From: Arboricoccus pini
GTDB lineage: Bacteria; Pseudomonadota; Alphaproteobacteria; Geminicoccales; Geminicoccaceae
Length of the DNA stretch: 64,000 bases
Direction: 5' to 3'
Assembly (NCBI RefSeq): GCF_900187945.1
Contig: NZ_FYEH01000001.1
Location: forward strand, 124,001 to 188,000
Made by a program: the position numbers and the translations under genes. The notes under the pieces were generated by a model, which searched no databases, had not been told where the DNA came from, and worked only from the letters and a program-made list of their open reading frames with translations. Below, piece after piece: positions 52,959 through 63,385 of this stretch (position 1 is its first letter; the number at the start of each line of letters is the position of its first letter).

Positions 52959-53183
52959 TTACTTCCGCTCGATGACGAGTTCGAGGATCTCCGCCTCCAG
53001 GCGCTCCATCGACATGATGCGATGGCCGTGGTCGGCGACGGCTCGGGGGACGTTGATAGCGGCTTCGCCATCGCGCAGCCGGACGTGCAGGACCTGACCC
53101 GGTTGCATGGCCTCGAGCCGCAATTTGGTGCGCACGAACGTCATCGGGCAGGTCTCGTCCGTGATGTCGAGAAAAGCACTCAT
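52959..53183 (-). CDS. TusA-family sulfurtransferase-like protein
   Basis: 74 residues (MSAFLDITDETCP...); ATGs at 53192 and 53210 give slightly longer forms and no ribosome site decides. The one conserved Cys is in DETCPMTFVRTKL, matching the CPxP-like site of TusA/SirA proteins, although the second Pro is replaced (CPMTF). The VLEV-type core VLHVRLRDGEAAINVPRAV is typical. It probably carries persulfide sulfur, perhaps for tRNA thiolation or molybdenum cofactor. It is convergent with the tsaB-rimI side. Confidence 0.85.
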   Translation of the reverse strand: MSAFLDITDETCPMTFVRTKLRLEAMQPGQVLHVRLRDGEAAINVPRAVADHGHRIMSMERLEAEILELVIERK

Positions 53184-53400
53184 CAAACGCATGCGTCCCG
53201 TTATGACCATCGGTCCATCAAGGCCGGGTTAAAGCTGCCAAAGAGGGAGCTAGTCGTTGGACCCGGACCGGAAGCTCGTGCTATACCTCTATCATGGATG
53301 CCGGGTGAAAACCCAGGCGGTACCCTCGCGGACAATGATACGGTCTCCTTGACGATATGGATGTTGCGCCCGTTCATCATGCAGAGCGTTTCTAGCGATC

Positions 53401-54777
53401 ATGTCGACTGAACGCCGAAAGCGTCGCGTCTTCGTCAAGACTTACGGCTGCCAGATGAACGTCTACGATTCCGACCGGATGGCGGAAGCGCTGGCGCCTC
53501 ATGGCTATGAGCGGGCGGAAGCGGCCGCCGATGCCGATCTGGTCATCCTCAATACCTGCCATATCCGCGAGAAAGCGACCGAGAAGGTCTATTCCGATCT
53601 CGGGCGGCTGCGTGACCTGCGGAGTGAGCGGCTGGCGCAGGGCGGCGGCGACATGCTCCTGGCCGTGGCCGGCTGCACGGCCCAGGCCGAGGGCGAGGCG
53701 ATGCTCGATCGGGCGCCCTATATCGACCTCGTCGTCGGCCCGCAGTCCTACCATCGCCTGCCGGAGCTGCTGGCGCGCCGGCAACGCGAGGGCAAAAGCC
53801 AACTCGATACCGAGTTTCCCCTCATCAGCAAGTTCGACGAGCTCGTCCGCCACGTCGAGGCGGCGCCTCCATCAGCCTTCCTGAGCATCCAGGAAGGCTG
53901 CGACAAGTTTTGCACCTTCTGCGTCGTTCCCTACACACGGGGTGCTGAAGAAAGCAGGCCTGCCGCTGCCGTTCTGGCCGAGGCCCGCATGCTGGTGCAG
54001 GCCGGCGCGCGCGAGCTTGTGCTGCTGGGCCAGAACGTGAACGCCTATCACGGCGAGGCGCCGGAAGGCGGCGAGTGGACGCTGGCGCGCCTGATCCGGG
54101 CGATGGCCGAGATTCCGGATCTTGCCAGAATACGCTATACGACCTCGCATCCGCGCGACATGGACGCCGATCTGATCCGGGCGCATGGTGAAATCCCAGC
54201 GCTCATGCCCTTCTTGCATCTGCCGGTCCAGTCCGGCTCGGACAAGGTGCTCAAGGCCATGAACCGTGGTTACACGGCGGACGATTTTCGCCGTATCGTC
54301 GACGCACTACGCGCGGCGCGTCCCGACATCGCGCTTTCCTCCGATTTCATCACTGGCTTTCCGGGCGAGACCGACGAGGATTTTGCCGCCACCATGCGGC
54401 TGGTCGAGGATGTGGGCTTCGCGCAGGCCTATTCCTTCAAATATAGCGGTCGGCCCGGCACGCCGGCGACCGGCATGCGCGGCCAGCTCAAGGATGCCGT
54501 CAAATCCGAGCGGCTGGCGGTCTTGCAGGCCCTCCTGGAAGAACAGTCGACAGCCTTCAACCGAGCCACCGTCGGTCGCAAGACCGATGTGCTTCTGGAA
54601 CGGCCCGGGCGCCACGAGGGCCAGCTTATCGGCCGTTCGCCCTGGCTGCAGGCTGTCCATGTATCGGCTGTTGATCTCAAGGTTGGCGACATGGCCACAG
54701 TTGAAATTACCGCCTGCCATCCACACAGTTTGGCGGGCGTCCTTGCCCTCGCGTCGTCCCGATCGGCCGCGGCCTGA
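53401..54777 (+). CDS. miaB: tRNA-2-methylthio-N6-dimethylallyladenosine synthase MiaB
   Basis: 458 residues. The N-terminal UPF0004 domain has Cys in [19 protein letters not shown] and AGCTAQAE, which hold the auxiliary [4Fe-4S] cluster. The radical-SAM motif is [17 protein letters not shown] (about 162). A TRAM domain follows ([10 protein letters not shown] onward). It methylthiolates A37 in tRNAs that read UNN codons, such as the tRNA-Phe encoded at 4.6 kb. Starts ATG 53401. Confidence 0.97.
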   Translation: MSTERRKRRVFVKTYGCQMNVYDSDRMAEALAPHGYERAEAAADADLVILNTCHIREKATEKVYSDLGRLRDLRSERLAQGGGDMLLAVAGCTAQAEGEAMLDRAPYIDLVVGPQSYHRLPELLARRQREGKSQLDTEFPLISKFDELVRHVEAAPPSAFLSIQEGCDKFCTFCVVPYTRGAEESRPAAAVLAEARMLVQAGARELVLLGQNVNAYHGEAPEGGEWTLARLIRAMAEIPDLARIRYTTSHPRDMDADLIRAHGEIPALMPFLHLPVQSGSDKVLKAMNRGYTADDFRRIVDALRAARPDIALSSDFITGFPGETDEDFAATMRLVEDVGFAQAYSFKYSGRPGTPATGMRGQLKDAVKSERLAVLQALLEEQSTAFNRATVGRKTDVLLERPGRHEGQLIGRSPWLQAVHVSAVDLKVGDMATVEITACHPHSLAGVLALASSRSAAA

Positions 54778-54807
54778 GAAGGCCATGGCAACGCCTGGAG
54801 AACCAGC

Positions 54808-55788
54808 CTGAAGACCCTTGCTTCCCGCGTCGATCACCCCTCGAGCCACCAGCTCAGCTTCGACGACAACGCGACCTGTGCGCTCTTATTCGGGCAGCAT
54901 CATCTCAACTTGGCTCGCATCGAGCAGAAACTTCCCGTTAGCATCGTCAGCCGCGGCAACGAGGTTTTCATCCAAGGTGCCTCGGACGAGGATGTGGGGG
55001 GAGCGGCCAAGGTCCTGCAGAGCCTCTACGATCAGCTTCGCCGTGGCGGCATGGTCGGTAAGGAGGAAGTCGACGCGGCGCTACGGATGGTCTCGGTGGA
55101 AAAGACCGAGAGCGAGCCACTAAACGAAGACCGCTGGCAGATCCGCACCGACCGCAAGGCGGTGGCGCCCCGGTCGCCCAATCAGGCGGCCTATGTCCGC
55201 GCCATGGAGCAGTTCGAGCTGGTTTTGGGTGTGGGGCCCGCCGGCACGGGCAAGACCTATCTGGCGGTCGCGATGGCCGTCTGGTTCTTAAAGCAGCGCA
55301 AGGTCGAGCGGCTCATCCTATCGCGGCCGGCCGTTGAGGCCGGCGAGCGGCTGGGCTTTTTGCCGGGCGACCTCAAGGAGAAGGTCGATCCCTATCTGCG
55401 GCCGCTTTATGACGCGCTCGCGGACATGCTGCCCGAGGGTAAGCTCCAGACTCGGATCGAGCAGGGGCAGATCGAGATAGCGCCGCTGGCCTATATGCGT
55501 GGCCGCACGCTCAGCAACGCCTTTGTCATCCTCGACGAAGCGCAAAATACCACGCCCATGCAGATGAAGATGTTCTTAACCCGTCTGGGCGAGAATTCCC
55601 GCATGGTGGTGACGGGCGATCCCACCCAGACCGATCTGCCTCCTGGCCAGCCCTCCGGCCTGATTGACGCCATTCCCAGGCTCGAGGGCATCAAGGGAAT
55701 TGGTCTGGTACGTTTCGAGCGGGGCGACATCGTTCGTCATCCGCTGGTGGCGGAGATCATCGATGCTTACGACGGACGCCCCGTGTAG
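54808..55788 (+). CDS. PhoH-family ATPase, apparent CTG start
   Basis: 326 residues if it begins at CTG 54808. The frame has no ATG, GTG or TTG upstream that would include the conserved N-terminus [24 protein letters not shown] with GGAG seven bases earlier is the only fitting start. The first TTG, 54910, would cut that segment. [19 protein letters not shown] is Walker [15 protein letters not shown] Walker B, and [21 protein letters not shown] the sensor. Function is an RNA-linked ATPase, often beside ybeY, as here. The frame also runs uninterrupted from the miaB stop, so readthrough is another option. Confidence 0.9.
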   Translation: MKTLASRVDHPSSHQLSFDDNATCALLFGQHHLNLARIEQKLPVSIVSRGNEVFIQGASDEDVGGAAKVLQSLYDQLRRGGMVGKEEVDAALRMVSVEKTESEPLNEDRWQIRTDRKAVAPRSPNQAAYVRAMEQFELVLGVGPAGTGKTYLAVAMAVWFLKQRKVERLILSRPAVEAGERLGFLPGDLKEKVDPYLRPLYDALADMLPEGKLQTRIEQGQIEIAPLAYMRGRTLSNAFVILDEAQNTTPMQMKMFLTRLGENSRMVVTGDPTQTDLPPGQPSGLIDAIPRLEGIKGIGLVRFERGDIVRHPLVAEIIDAYDGRPV

Positions 55789-55885
55789 GAGCGGCTGTCT
55801 AGGATGATTTGACAGGATCGGCCCGCACGGGGTGGGCCGGCAAAGCGGAGATCAAGTGCGGGATACCCATCCCGCCTGACCTAAG

Positions 55886-56440
55886 ATGGACAGCGATAGT
55901 TCTCACTCTCGATCGGTGACGATCGAAGCTCCAAGGTGGAGCTCGGTCGTCACCGAGATCGAGACCCTCATCGACCGGGCGGCGTCTGCCGCGCTCGATC
56001 GATGCCTCGGCGACTTTCTTGGTCCTAAGATGCGGCCGGTCGAGCTCAGCATCCTGCTGACGGACGATGCGCGCATTCAGGTCCTCAACCGCGACTGGCG
56101 CGGCAAGGACAAGGCGACCAACGTTCTCTCCTTCCCTGGTGTCGATCCGCAGGAACTCGTCTTTCTGCCGACCGGTGCTCCCGTGCTTCTTGGCGACATC
56201 GTGATCGCGCTGGAGACGGTCGAGCGCGAGGCCGCCGAGCGCGGGATCGACATCGAGGCCCATCTGACCCATCTCGTGATCCACGGCGTCCTGCATCTTC
56301 TCGGCCACGACCACGAGGATGATGACGAGGCCACCCGCATGGAAGCGATCGAAACCGAGCTTTTGGCCAGGTTCGGCATCGTCGATCCGCACAGCCTGCC
56401 GCCGATCGACGAAGACGCCTTCGTCGGAGGCGTGTCATGA
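55886..56440 (+). CDS. ybeY: endoribonuclease YbeY
   Basis: 184 residues. HLVIHGVLHLLGHDHEDDDEA has the three zinc-binding His of the HGxLHLxGHDH motif at about 129-139. NVLSFPG and LGDIVIALETV are the other conserved segments. It processes 16S rRNA and controls ribosome quality. It overlaps the next gene by 4 bases (ATGA). Confidence 0.96.
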   Translation: MDSDSSHSRSVTIEAPRWSSVVTEIETLIDRAASAALDRCLGDFLGPKMRPVELSILLTDDARIQVLNRDWRGKDKATNVLSFPGVDPQELVFLPTGAPVLLGDIVIALETVEREAAERGIDIEAHLTHLVIHGVLHLLGHDHEDDDEATRMEAIETELLARFGIVDPHSLPPIDEDAFVGGVS

Positions 56441-57339
56441 AGCAGGTGGCACGTCGCGATGCGCCGCCCTCGTCCTTCCTTGATGGGGTTCTTCGCCGCC
56501 TGCGCGATCTCGCCGGCCGTGGCGAGGTCGAGAATGCCGGCTTGCGCGAGACGCTCGAGGAGCTGATCGAAGAGGCGGAGGAAGGCCAGGCCGAGAGCTT
56601 CACGACCGAGCAGCGGGCCCTCCTTTTCAATGCGCTCAGCTTCGGCGAGGTCCGGGTCGACGACGTCATGGTCCCGCGCGCCGATCTGGCGGCGGTGTCG
56701 GCCGAGGCGCCCTTGGCGACGGTCGTGAAGATGATGCAGAGCTCCGGTCATTCCCGCCTCTTGGTCTTTCGCGAGACGCTCGACGATATCCTGGGGATCG
56801 TCCACGTGAAGGATCTTCTGCCCTTCTGGGGCGACGGCGCGGCTTTCGATCTTACAAGCATCGTGCGGCCCGTTCTGGTCGTGCCGCCGTCGATGCGCGT
56901 GATCGATCTGCTGCTCGAGATGCGCGACCAGGCCAAGAACGTGGCTATCGTCGTCGACGAGTTCGGCGGTACCGACGGCATCGTGACGGTTGAAGATCTC
57001 GTGCAGGAGCTCCTTGGCGAGCTTCAGGACAATCGTGAGCAGGGCAAGGACGGCGAGATCGCCGATCTTGGCAATGGCCACTATGAGGCGGATGCCAGGG
57101 TCGACCTGGAGGATCTGGAGGAGCGGTTGAAGACGGAGCTGCTCGGCGCCGATGAGCGCGACGAGGCGGACACGCTGGCCGGGCTGATCTATTCGCTGGT
57201 CGACCGCGTGCCGCAGCAGGGCGAGACGATCGTGCATCCGAGCGGCTGGCGTTTCACCGTCGTTGACGGTGACGCGCGGCGCATCAAACGCGTGCGCATT
57301 GAGCATGCTCCGTCAGGGGAGGGAGCGGCTCTTTCGTGA
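56437..57339 (+). CDS. CorC/HlyC-like CBS-domain protein
   Basis: 300 residues. Two CBS domains (about 70-185), with VRVDDVMVPRADLAAV and GHSRLLVFRETLDDILGIVHVKDLL, are followed by a C-terminal CorC_HlyC domain holding VAIVVDEFGGTDGIVTVEDL. There is no membrane DUF21 module, so this is the soluble form that binds adenine nucleotides and is linked to magnesium efflux. It is translationally coupled both ways (ATGA overlap upstream, GTGA overlap with lnt downstream). Confidence 0.93.
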   Translation: MKQVARRDAPPSSFLDGVLRRLRDLAGRGEVENAGLRETLEELIEEAEEGQAESFTTEQRALLFNALSFGEVRVDDVMVPRADLAAVSAEAPLATVVKMMQSSGHSRLLVFRETLDDILGIVHVKDLLPFWGDGAAFDLTSIVRPVLVVPPSMRVIDLLLEMRDQAKNVAIVVDEFGGTDGIVTVEDLVQELLGELQDNREQGKDGEIADLGNGHYEADARVDLEDLEERLKTELLGADERDEADTLAGLIYSLVDRVPQQGETIVHPSGWRFTVVDGDARRIKRVRIEHAPSGEGAALS

Positions 57340-58949
57340 GCAGTAAAGTCATCGGAACGGCCGTGCGCGAGCCTTTGGCCGAACGCCAGGCGCGAGGCAG
57401 GCCGGTGCTGACCCTTCTGGGCCATGCTGTCCTGGCTCTGGGCTGCGGTGCCGTCGTCGCGCTGGCCTTGCCGCCGGTGAGCCTGCTCGTGGGTCTGCTT
57501 GCCTTTGCCGGCTTGCTGGCTCTCTTGCGGCGGACGGCCGGCATCCCCGGCGCTTTCCTGATCGGCTGGTGCTTCGGCTACGGCTATTATCAGGTCGGGC
57601 TTTATTGGGTCGCGATCGCTTTTTACACCGATCCCGAGAAGTTCGGCGCGCTAGCATTGCCGGCCGACATTCTGCTGGCCATGGTTTGTGCCCTCTTTCC
57701 GGCAGTCGTCACGGCGATTATCGCCTGCAAGCGTTGGCGCCATCCCGTGGCGCAGGCCCTGGCGCTGGCGGCGCTTTGGGCCCTGGCCGATTATTTCCGT
57801 GGTCGGTGGGGACCGCAATTTCCCTGGAATCCAATGGCCGTGGTCTGGGCGCCGGTCGACCAGATCCTGCAAATCGTGGCGTGGGTCGGATCACCCGGCC
57901 TGACGCTGCTCACCGTCTTTGGCGCGGCTCTGCCCGCAACCGTCTTCGAACATGCCCCGGCAGGGCGCTTCCGTGGCCCGATCCTGGCATTGGTGCTTCT
58001 GGGGCTTGCGGCGGCATTCGGCGAAGCGCGCCTCAAGCTGGTGGCCGCGCCCGCCGAGACCGGCCAGAGCGTGCGCCTCGTCCAAGCCGCGATCGATCAA
58101 CAGCGGAAATGGGACCCAGCCCTGCGCGAGCAGTGGTTCCTGCGCTATATCGAGATGTCGAAACAGCCGCCCAAGCCCGGCCTGCCGCCGTTGCGCGCGC
58201 TGATCTGGCCCGAAAGCGCCGTTCCTTATGCGATCGATCGTGAGCCGATTGTCAGGGATTATCTGGCTTCCGTCGTGCCGTCGGGCGGGTACCTGGTGAC
58301 AGGGAGCGACTATTTCTGGGTTGAGAACGACAAGACCAAGGCCAATAATTCGCTTTGGGTCATCGGTGCGGGCGGCAGCGTCTATGGACGCTATGCCAAG
58401 GTCGATCTGGTGCCGTTCGGCGAGTTCCTGCCAATGCGCTGGCTGCTTTCGCGGGTCGGACTGCGGAACCTGACCGAGGGCAGCTTCGATTTCCAGCCGG
58501 GCCCCGGACGCGTGACCATGTCGCCTCCCGGTCTGCCGCCCTTCAGCCCGCTGATCTGCTATGAGGCGATCTTTCCGGGCGAAGCCGTCGCTGCCGATGC
58601 GCCGCGGCCGGCGTGGCTCTTGAACATCACCAACGATGCCTGGTTCGGTGACAGTGCCGGTCCCTATCAGCATCTGGCGATGGCCCGCACCCGATCAGTC
58701 GAAGAGGGGCTGCCGCTGGTCCGAGCCGCCAATACGGGGATATCCGTCGTCACGGACGCCTATGGCCGGGTCCAGGCAGAGCTTCCCCTGGGCGTCCAGG
58801 GAGTCCTGGACGCCCCCCTGCCCGGCGCATTGCCGGCGCCGCTTTACGCCCGGCATCTCTGGCTGCCGCTGGCGCTTGCCCTGATCTCCGTAGCCGGGGC
58901 GCTCCTGGCCGATCGCAGGCCGGTGCGCGCGACGAGGCGGATGATCTGA
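57336..58949 (+). CDS. lnt: apolipoprotein N-acyltransferase Lnt
   Basis: 537 residues starting GTG 57336. Six to eight membrane helices lead to the carbon-nitrogen hydrolase domain. LIWPESAVPYA holds the catalytic Glu, YAKVDLVPFGEFLP the Lys and LICYEAIFPGE the Cys. It adds the third acyl chain to lipoproteins in the inner membrane, so would mature the MliC-like lipoprotein of this window. A perfect 10-base hairpin follows 9 bases after the stop. Confidence 0.96.
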   Translation: MSSKVIGTAVREPLAERQARGRPVLTLLGHAVLALGCGAVVALALPPVSLLVGLLAFAGLLALLRRTAGIPGAFLIGWCFGYGYYQVGLYWVAIAFYTDPEKFGALALPADILLAMVCALFPAVVTAIIACKRWRHPVAQALALAALWALADYFRGRWGPQFPWNPMAVVWAPVDQILQIVAWVGSPGLTLLTVFGAALPATVFEHAPAGRFRGPILALVLLGLAAAFGEARLKLVAAPAETGQSVRLVQAAIDQQRKWDPALREQWFLRYIEMSKQPPKPGLPPLRALIWPESAVPYAIDREPIVRDYLASVVPSGGYLVTGSDYFWVENDKTKANNSLWVIGAGGSVYGRYAKVDLVPFGEFLPMRWLLSRVGLRNLTEGSFDFQPGPGRVTMSPPGLPPFSPLICYEAIFPGEAVAADAPRPAWLLNITNDAWFGDSAGPYQHLAMARTRSVEEGLPLVRAANTGISVVTDAYGRVQAELPLGVQGVLDAPLPGALPAPLYARHLWLPLALALISVAGALLADRRPVRATRRMI

Positions 58950-58958
58950 CCCTTGACG

Positions 58959-58987
58959 CGTCCGCATGGCTCCGGCACATGCGGACG
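58959..58987 (+). terminator. hairpin after lnt
   Basis: CGTCCGCATG (58959-58968) pairs fully with CATGCGGACG (58978-58987) over a 9-base loop, with no T-run after it. It lies just past the lnt stop and 126 bases before the first metK ATG, so it probably separates the two transcripts. Confidence 0.55.
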
Positions 58988-59128
58988 GCTTGACCGCGGC
59001 TATCGGCATAAAGCAATCTGCATATCGATATGGGTCAGCGTCGTCTTTCCAAACTTGGGAAGGCGTGTGGGACGAGGTGGCCGTAGCGGCGACTTGAATT
59101 CTCGACCTAGCGCATGGGATCAATAGGC

Positions 59129-60304
<1,176 letters not shown>

Positions 60305-60319
60305 GCAACCTGTGGCGTC

Positions 60320-61048
60320 ATGACCGAGATGGAGTCGCCGGCGTCGCATCCGGAGCGCCAGCGGCGCCAGATCTATGGGCGCCGGGTCGGCGTCAAGCTA
60401 AAACCGGCTCAGCAGCGGGCGATGGCGGAGCTGCTGCCGTTGCGACGCTTTGAGGTAACGGCCGAAGACGGGCTTAAGCCTCGAGAGCTCTTCGCCGCCG
60501 ATATCAAGAGCGTCTGGCTGGAGATCGGCTTTGGTGGCGGTGAGCATCTGGCCGCCACGGCGGCAGCTCACCCCGATATCGGCATTATCGGTGTCGAGCC
60601 TTTCCTGAACGGCGTCGCCAAGCTGATGTCCGTCTGCCAGGCGCTGGACCTCCCGCATGTTCGCGTCCTCATCGACGATGCGCGCTTGCTCTTGAAGGCC
60701 TTGCCGGATGCGAGCCTTGGCCGGGCTTTCGTTCTGTTCCCCGATCCGTGGCCGAAGCTTCGGCATCATAAGCGGCGCATCGTCAATCCGGAGACGGTGG
60801 CCGATTTTGCCCGGGTGATCGAGCCTGGCGGCGAGCTTCGCCTTGCCACGGACGATCGCGATTATGGCCAGGCGATGCTGGCCACCCTCCTTGCCTGCGA
60901 GGCGTTCGAGTGGTTGGCCGCCACCGCCGATGACTGGCGATTGCCTTGGGCCGGCTGGCCCGGGACACGCTATGAGGCCAAGGCGGCCCGCGCTGGCCGC
61001 GCGCCGATCTATCTGCGTTTTCGCCGGCGTCTAGCAAACGAATTGTAA
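60320..61048 (+). CDS. trmB: tRNA (guanine-N7-)-methyltransferase TrmB
   Basis: 242 residues. QIYGRRVGVKLKPAQ is the typical entry, LEIGFGGGEHLA the SAM motif, FPDPWPKLRHHKRRIV the tRNA-binding and catalytic segment, and GWPGTRYEAKAARAG the C-terminal motif. It methylates G46 in tRNA variable loops. Follows metK by 15 bases and may share its transcript. Confidence 0.97.
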   Translation: MTEMESPASHPERQRRQIYGRRVGVKLKPAQQRAMAELLPLRRFEVTAEDGLKPRELFAADIKSVWLEIGFGGGEHLAATAAAHPDIGIIGVEPFLNGVAKLMSVCQALDLPHVRVLIDDARLLLKALPDASLGRAFVLFPDPWPKLRHHKRRIVNPETVADFARVIEPGGELRLATDDRDYGQAMLATLLACEAFEWLAATADDWRLPWAGWPGTRYEAKAARAGRAPIYLRFRRRLANEL

Positions 61049-61209
61049 CGAGAACGCTTGCGTCCCCTTGCGACGCGCGTCATAAGAAGCCACCTCTTAA
61101 CGAAACGGCGTCGGGGGTGGGTTGCAGCCCGCTCCCTTTGTCGTGTTCGCTGGATAACTTGTTTCAACCCTGTGAAGCATCCTTCGGGGCTGCGTTCTAG
61201 AGGCCGACG

Positions 61210-61815
61210 ATTAGCGCCTTCGATACGATCACGCCGCTGATTGAGCCGACTGTCCGGGCCATGGGCTTTGAGATCGTCGCCGTGCGGATGCATGGCGGCA
61301 ATCGTCCGCGGCTACAGGTGATGGCGGAGCCCCTTGACCGGAATAGGCTCATGACGGTCGATGATTGCGCCGACATCAGCCATGCGGTCTCGGCCATCCT
61401 TGACGTTGCCGACCCGATTGGTGGAGCCTACACGCTCGAGATCAGTTCGCCTGGTATCGACCGGCCCCTTACCCGGCTGGAGGATTTTACCAGGTTCGTT
61501 GGTGAACGGGTGCGGATCGAGGTCGAGCCTCCCTTGGACAATCGGCGTCGCTTCGTGGGGCTTTTGCGTGGTGTACGCGAGAGCGATGTCCTCGTCGATG
61601 TCGAGGAGGGTGGGCCGGTGGCGTTGCCTTTCCCGAGCATCAGGAAGGCCAAGCTTTCGGTCGCATTCGAGCCACCGGCAAAACCAGGAAAGGTTGCCGG
61701 TACAGGAGGGCGCAAAGGCTCTCCCAAGGGCGTCAGGGGAAAGACTGGCGCGGTTGGGGATTCGGCTGCCGCGAGTGGTCGGGCCAAGCACAAGGAAGAG
61801 AAGGATGGAGCTTAG
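61210..61815 (+). CDS. rimP: ribosome maturation factor RimP, apparent ATT start
   Basis: 201 residues if started at ATT 61210. The conserved N-terminus (PLIEPTVRAMGFEIV) lies upstream of the first ATG (61261) and this frame has a stop at 61198-61200, so a rare start is needed; GAGG 6-7 bases before ATT fits. The downstream core has VAVRMHGGNRPRLQV, LDVADPIGGAYTLEISSPGIDRPL and a C-terminal SH3-like part, then a Lys/Gly-rich tail. It matures the 30S subunit. Overlaps nusA by 11 bases. Confidence 0.92.
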   Translation: MSAFDTITPLIEPTVRAMGFEIVAVRMHGGNRPRLQVMAEPLDRNRLMTVDDCADISHAVSAILDVADPIGGAYTLEISSPGIDRPLTRLEDFTRFVGERVRIEVEPPLDNRRRFVGLLRGVRESDVLVDVEEGGPVALPFPSIRKAKLSVAFEPPAKPGKVAGTGGRKGSPKGVRGKTGAVGDSAAASGRAKHKEEKDGA

Positions 61816-63385
61816 CTCTGTGATGGGCCGCGCCGAACTCGTCCGCGTGGCGGAGGCGGTGGCGCAGGAAAAGGGCATCACCACGAGCGAGGTGATCGAG
61901 GCCATGGAGCAGGCGGTGCAGACCGCCGCGCGCCGTAAATATGGCCAAGAGCACGAGATCGTCGCGGAGATCGACCGGCGCACGGGCGAAATCAAGCTTT
62001 ATCGCGAGCTTGAGGTGGCTGACGAGGTCGAGGACTACGCGCGTCAAATCTCGGTCGAGGAGGCGCGCGAACGCAATCCAGCGGCGCAGACTGGTGACGT
62101 TATCCTGGATCCGCTGCCGCCCATCGATCTCGGCCGCATCTCGGCGCAAAGCGCCAAGCAGGTGATCGTGCAGAAGGTGCGCGACGCGGAGCGCGAGCGC
62201 CAGTATAACGAATATAAGGACCGGATCGGCGAGATCATCGTCGGCGAGGTCAAGCGCGTTGAGCATTCGGGCGTGCTGGTCGATCTAGGTCGTTCGGAAG
62301 CAATCGTCCGCCGGGATGACCTGATCCCGCGTGAGAGCTTCCGCACCAAGGATCGCATCCGAGCCTATATCTACGATGTCCGCCAAGAGATGCGCGGCCC
62401 ACAGATCTTCCTTTCGCGTACGCATCCCCAGTTCATGGTGAAGCTGTTCGAGCAGGAGGTGCCGGAGATTTATGACGGCATCATCGAGATCAAGGCTTGC
62501 GCTCGCGATCCTGGCAGCCGGGCCAAAATTGCCGTCATCTCGAAGGACAGCTCGATCGATCCGGTCGGCGCCTGTGTCGGCATGCGCGGCTCGCGCGTGC
62601 AGGCGGTGGTGGCCGAGCTCGGCGGCGAGAAGGTGGACATCATCCCCTGGGCCGCGGATCCGGCAACGTTCGTTGTCAACGCCCTGGCGCCGGCCGAGGT
62701 GTCGCGCGTGGTGCTCGATCCCGACGCCCAGCGCATCGAAGTCGTCGTCCCTGATGACATGCAGCATATCGCAATCGGTCGTCGGGGGCAGAACGTGCGT
62801 CTGGCCAGCCAGGCGACCGGCTGGGCGATCGACATCGTCTCAGAGACCGAGAATTCGGAACGACGCCAGCGGGAATTCCGCGAGGCGACGGCGATGTTCA
62901 TCGATACCTTGAATGTCGAGGAAGTAATCGCCCAGCTTCTGGCGACGGAGGGTTTCACCTCGCCCGAGGAAGTGGCCTATTGCGAGCTTGAGGAACTAGC
63001 CTCAATTCAGGGCTTCGACGAGGAAGTCGCGGCGGCGCTCAAGGAGCGCGCGCAGAGTTATCTCGAGGAGCGCAACGAGGCCTTGGCGGCCGAGGCCAAG
63101 GAACTTGAGATCGCCGATGACCTGCTCACCTATGAGCGGCTTGATCTTCCGACTGTCGTTGCGCTTGGTCGCTCCGGGGTGAAGACACTGGAGGATCTGG
63201 CGGACCTGGCTGCGGACGAGCTCGTCGAGCAGAGCGGTGAGAGCGGCCTCGACGAGGCAGCGGCGGCGGAGATTATCATGGATGCGCGTGTGCATCTTGG
63301 TTGGATTGAGCCTCCGCCAGCAGCCGAAGACGAGGCACTCGAGGGAGACGCAATCGCGAACGCAGACGAGGCAACGAGGGCTTGA
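61805..63385 (+). CDS. nusA: transcription termination/antitermination factor NusA
   Basis: 526 residues from ATG 61805. The N-terminal RNAP-binding domain spans about 1-130. An S1 domain (about 140-200, EIIVGEVKRVEHSGVLVDLG) and two KH domains (KH2 with HIAIGRRGQNVRLASQATGW) bind RNA. Two C-terminal helix-hairpin-helix-like repeats (about 370-490) and an acidic end complete the alphaproteobacterial layout. It overlaps rimP and, by TTGA, the ylxR start, so the genes are coupled. Confidence 0.97.
   Translation: MELSSVMGRAELVRVAEAVAQEKGITTSEVIEAMEQAVQTAARRKYGQEHEIVAEIDRRTGEIKLYRELEVADEVEDYARQISVEEARERNPAAQTGDVILDPLPPIDLGRISAQSAKQVIVQKVRDAERERQYNEYKDRIGEIIVGEVKRVEHSGVLVDLGRSEAIVRRDDLIPRESFRTKDRIRAYIYDVRQEMRGPQIFLSRTHPQFMVKLFEQEVPEIYDGIIEIKACARDPGSRAKIAVISKDSSIDPVGACVGMRGSRVQAVVAELGGEKVDIIPWAADPATFVVNALAPAEVSRVVLDPDAQRIEVVVPDDMQHIAIGRRGQNVRLASQATGWAIDIVSETENSERRQREFREATAMFIDTLNVEEVIAQLLATEGFTSPEEVAYCELEELASIQGFDEEVAAALKERAQSYLEERNEALAAEAKELEIADDLLTYERLDLPTVVALGRSGVKTLEDLADLAADELVEQSGESGLDEAAAAEIIMDARVHLGWIEPPPAAEDEALEGDAIANADEATRA

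Noticed and set aside
58950-59128. Possible SAM riboswitch ahead of metK
   Set aside because: The leader has only the hairpin after lnt, and I could not match any SAM aptamer core.
61049-61209. A tRNA-Met like metY ahead of rimP, as in enteric bacteria
   Set aside because: No cloverleaf could be drawn in the 161-base spacer.
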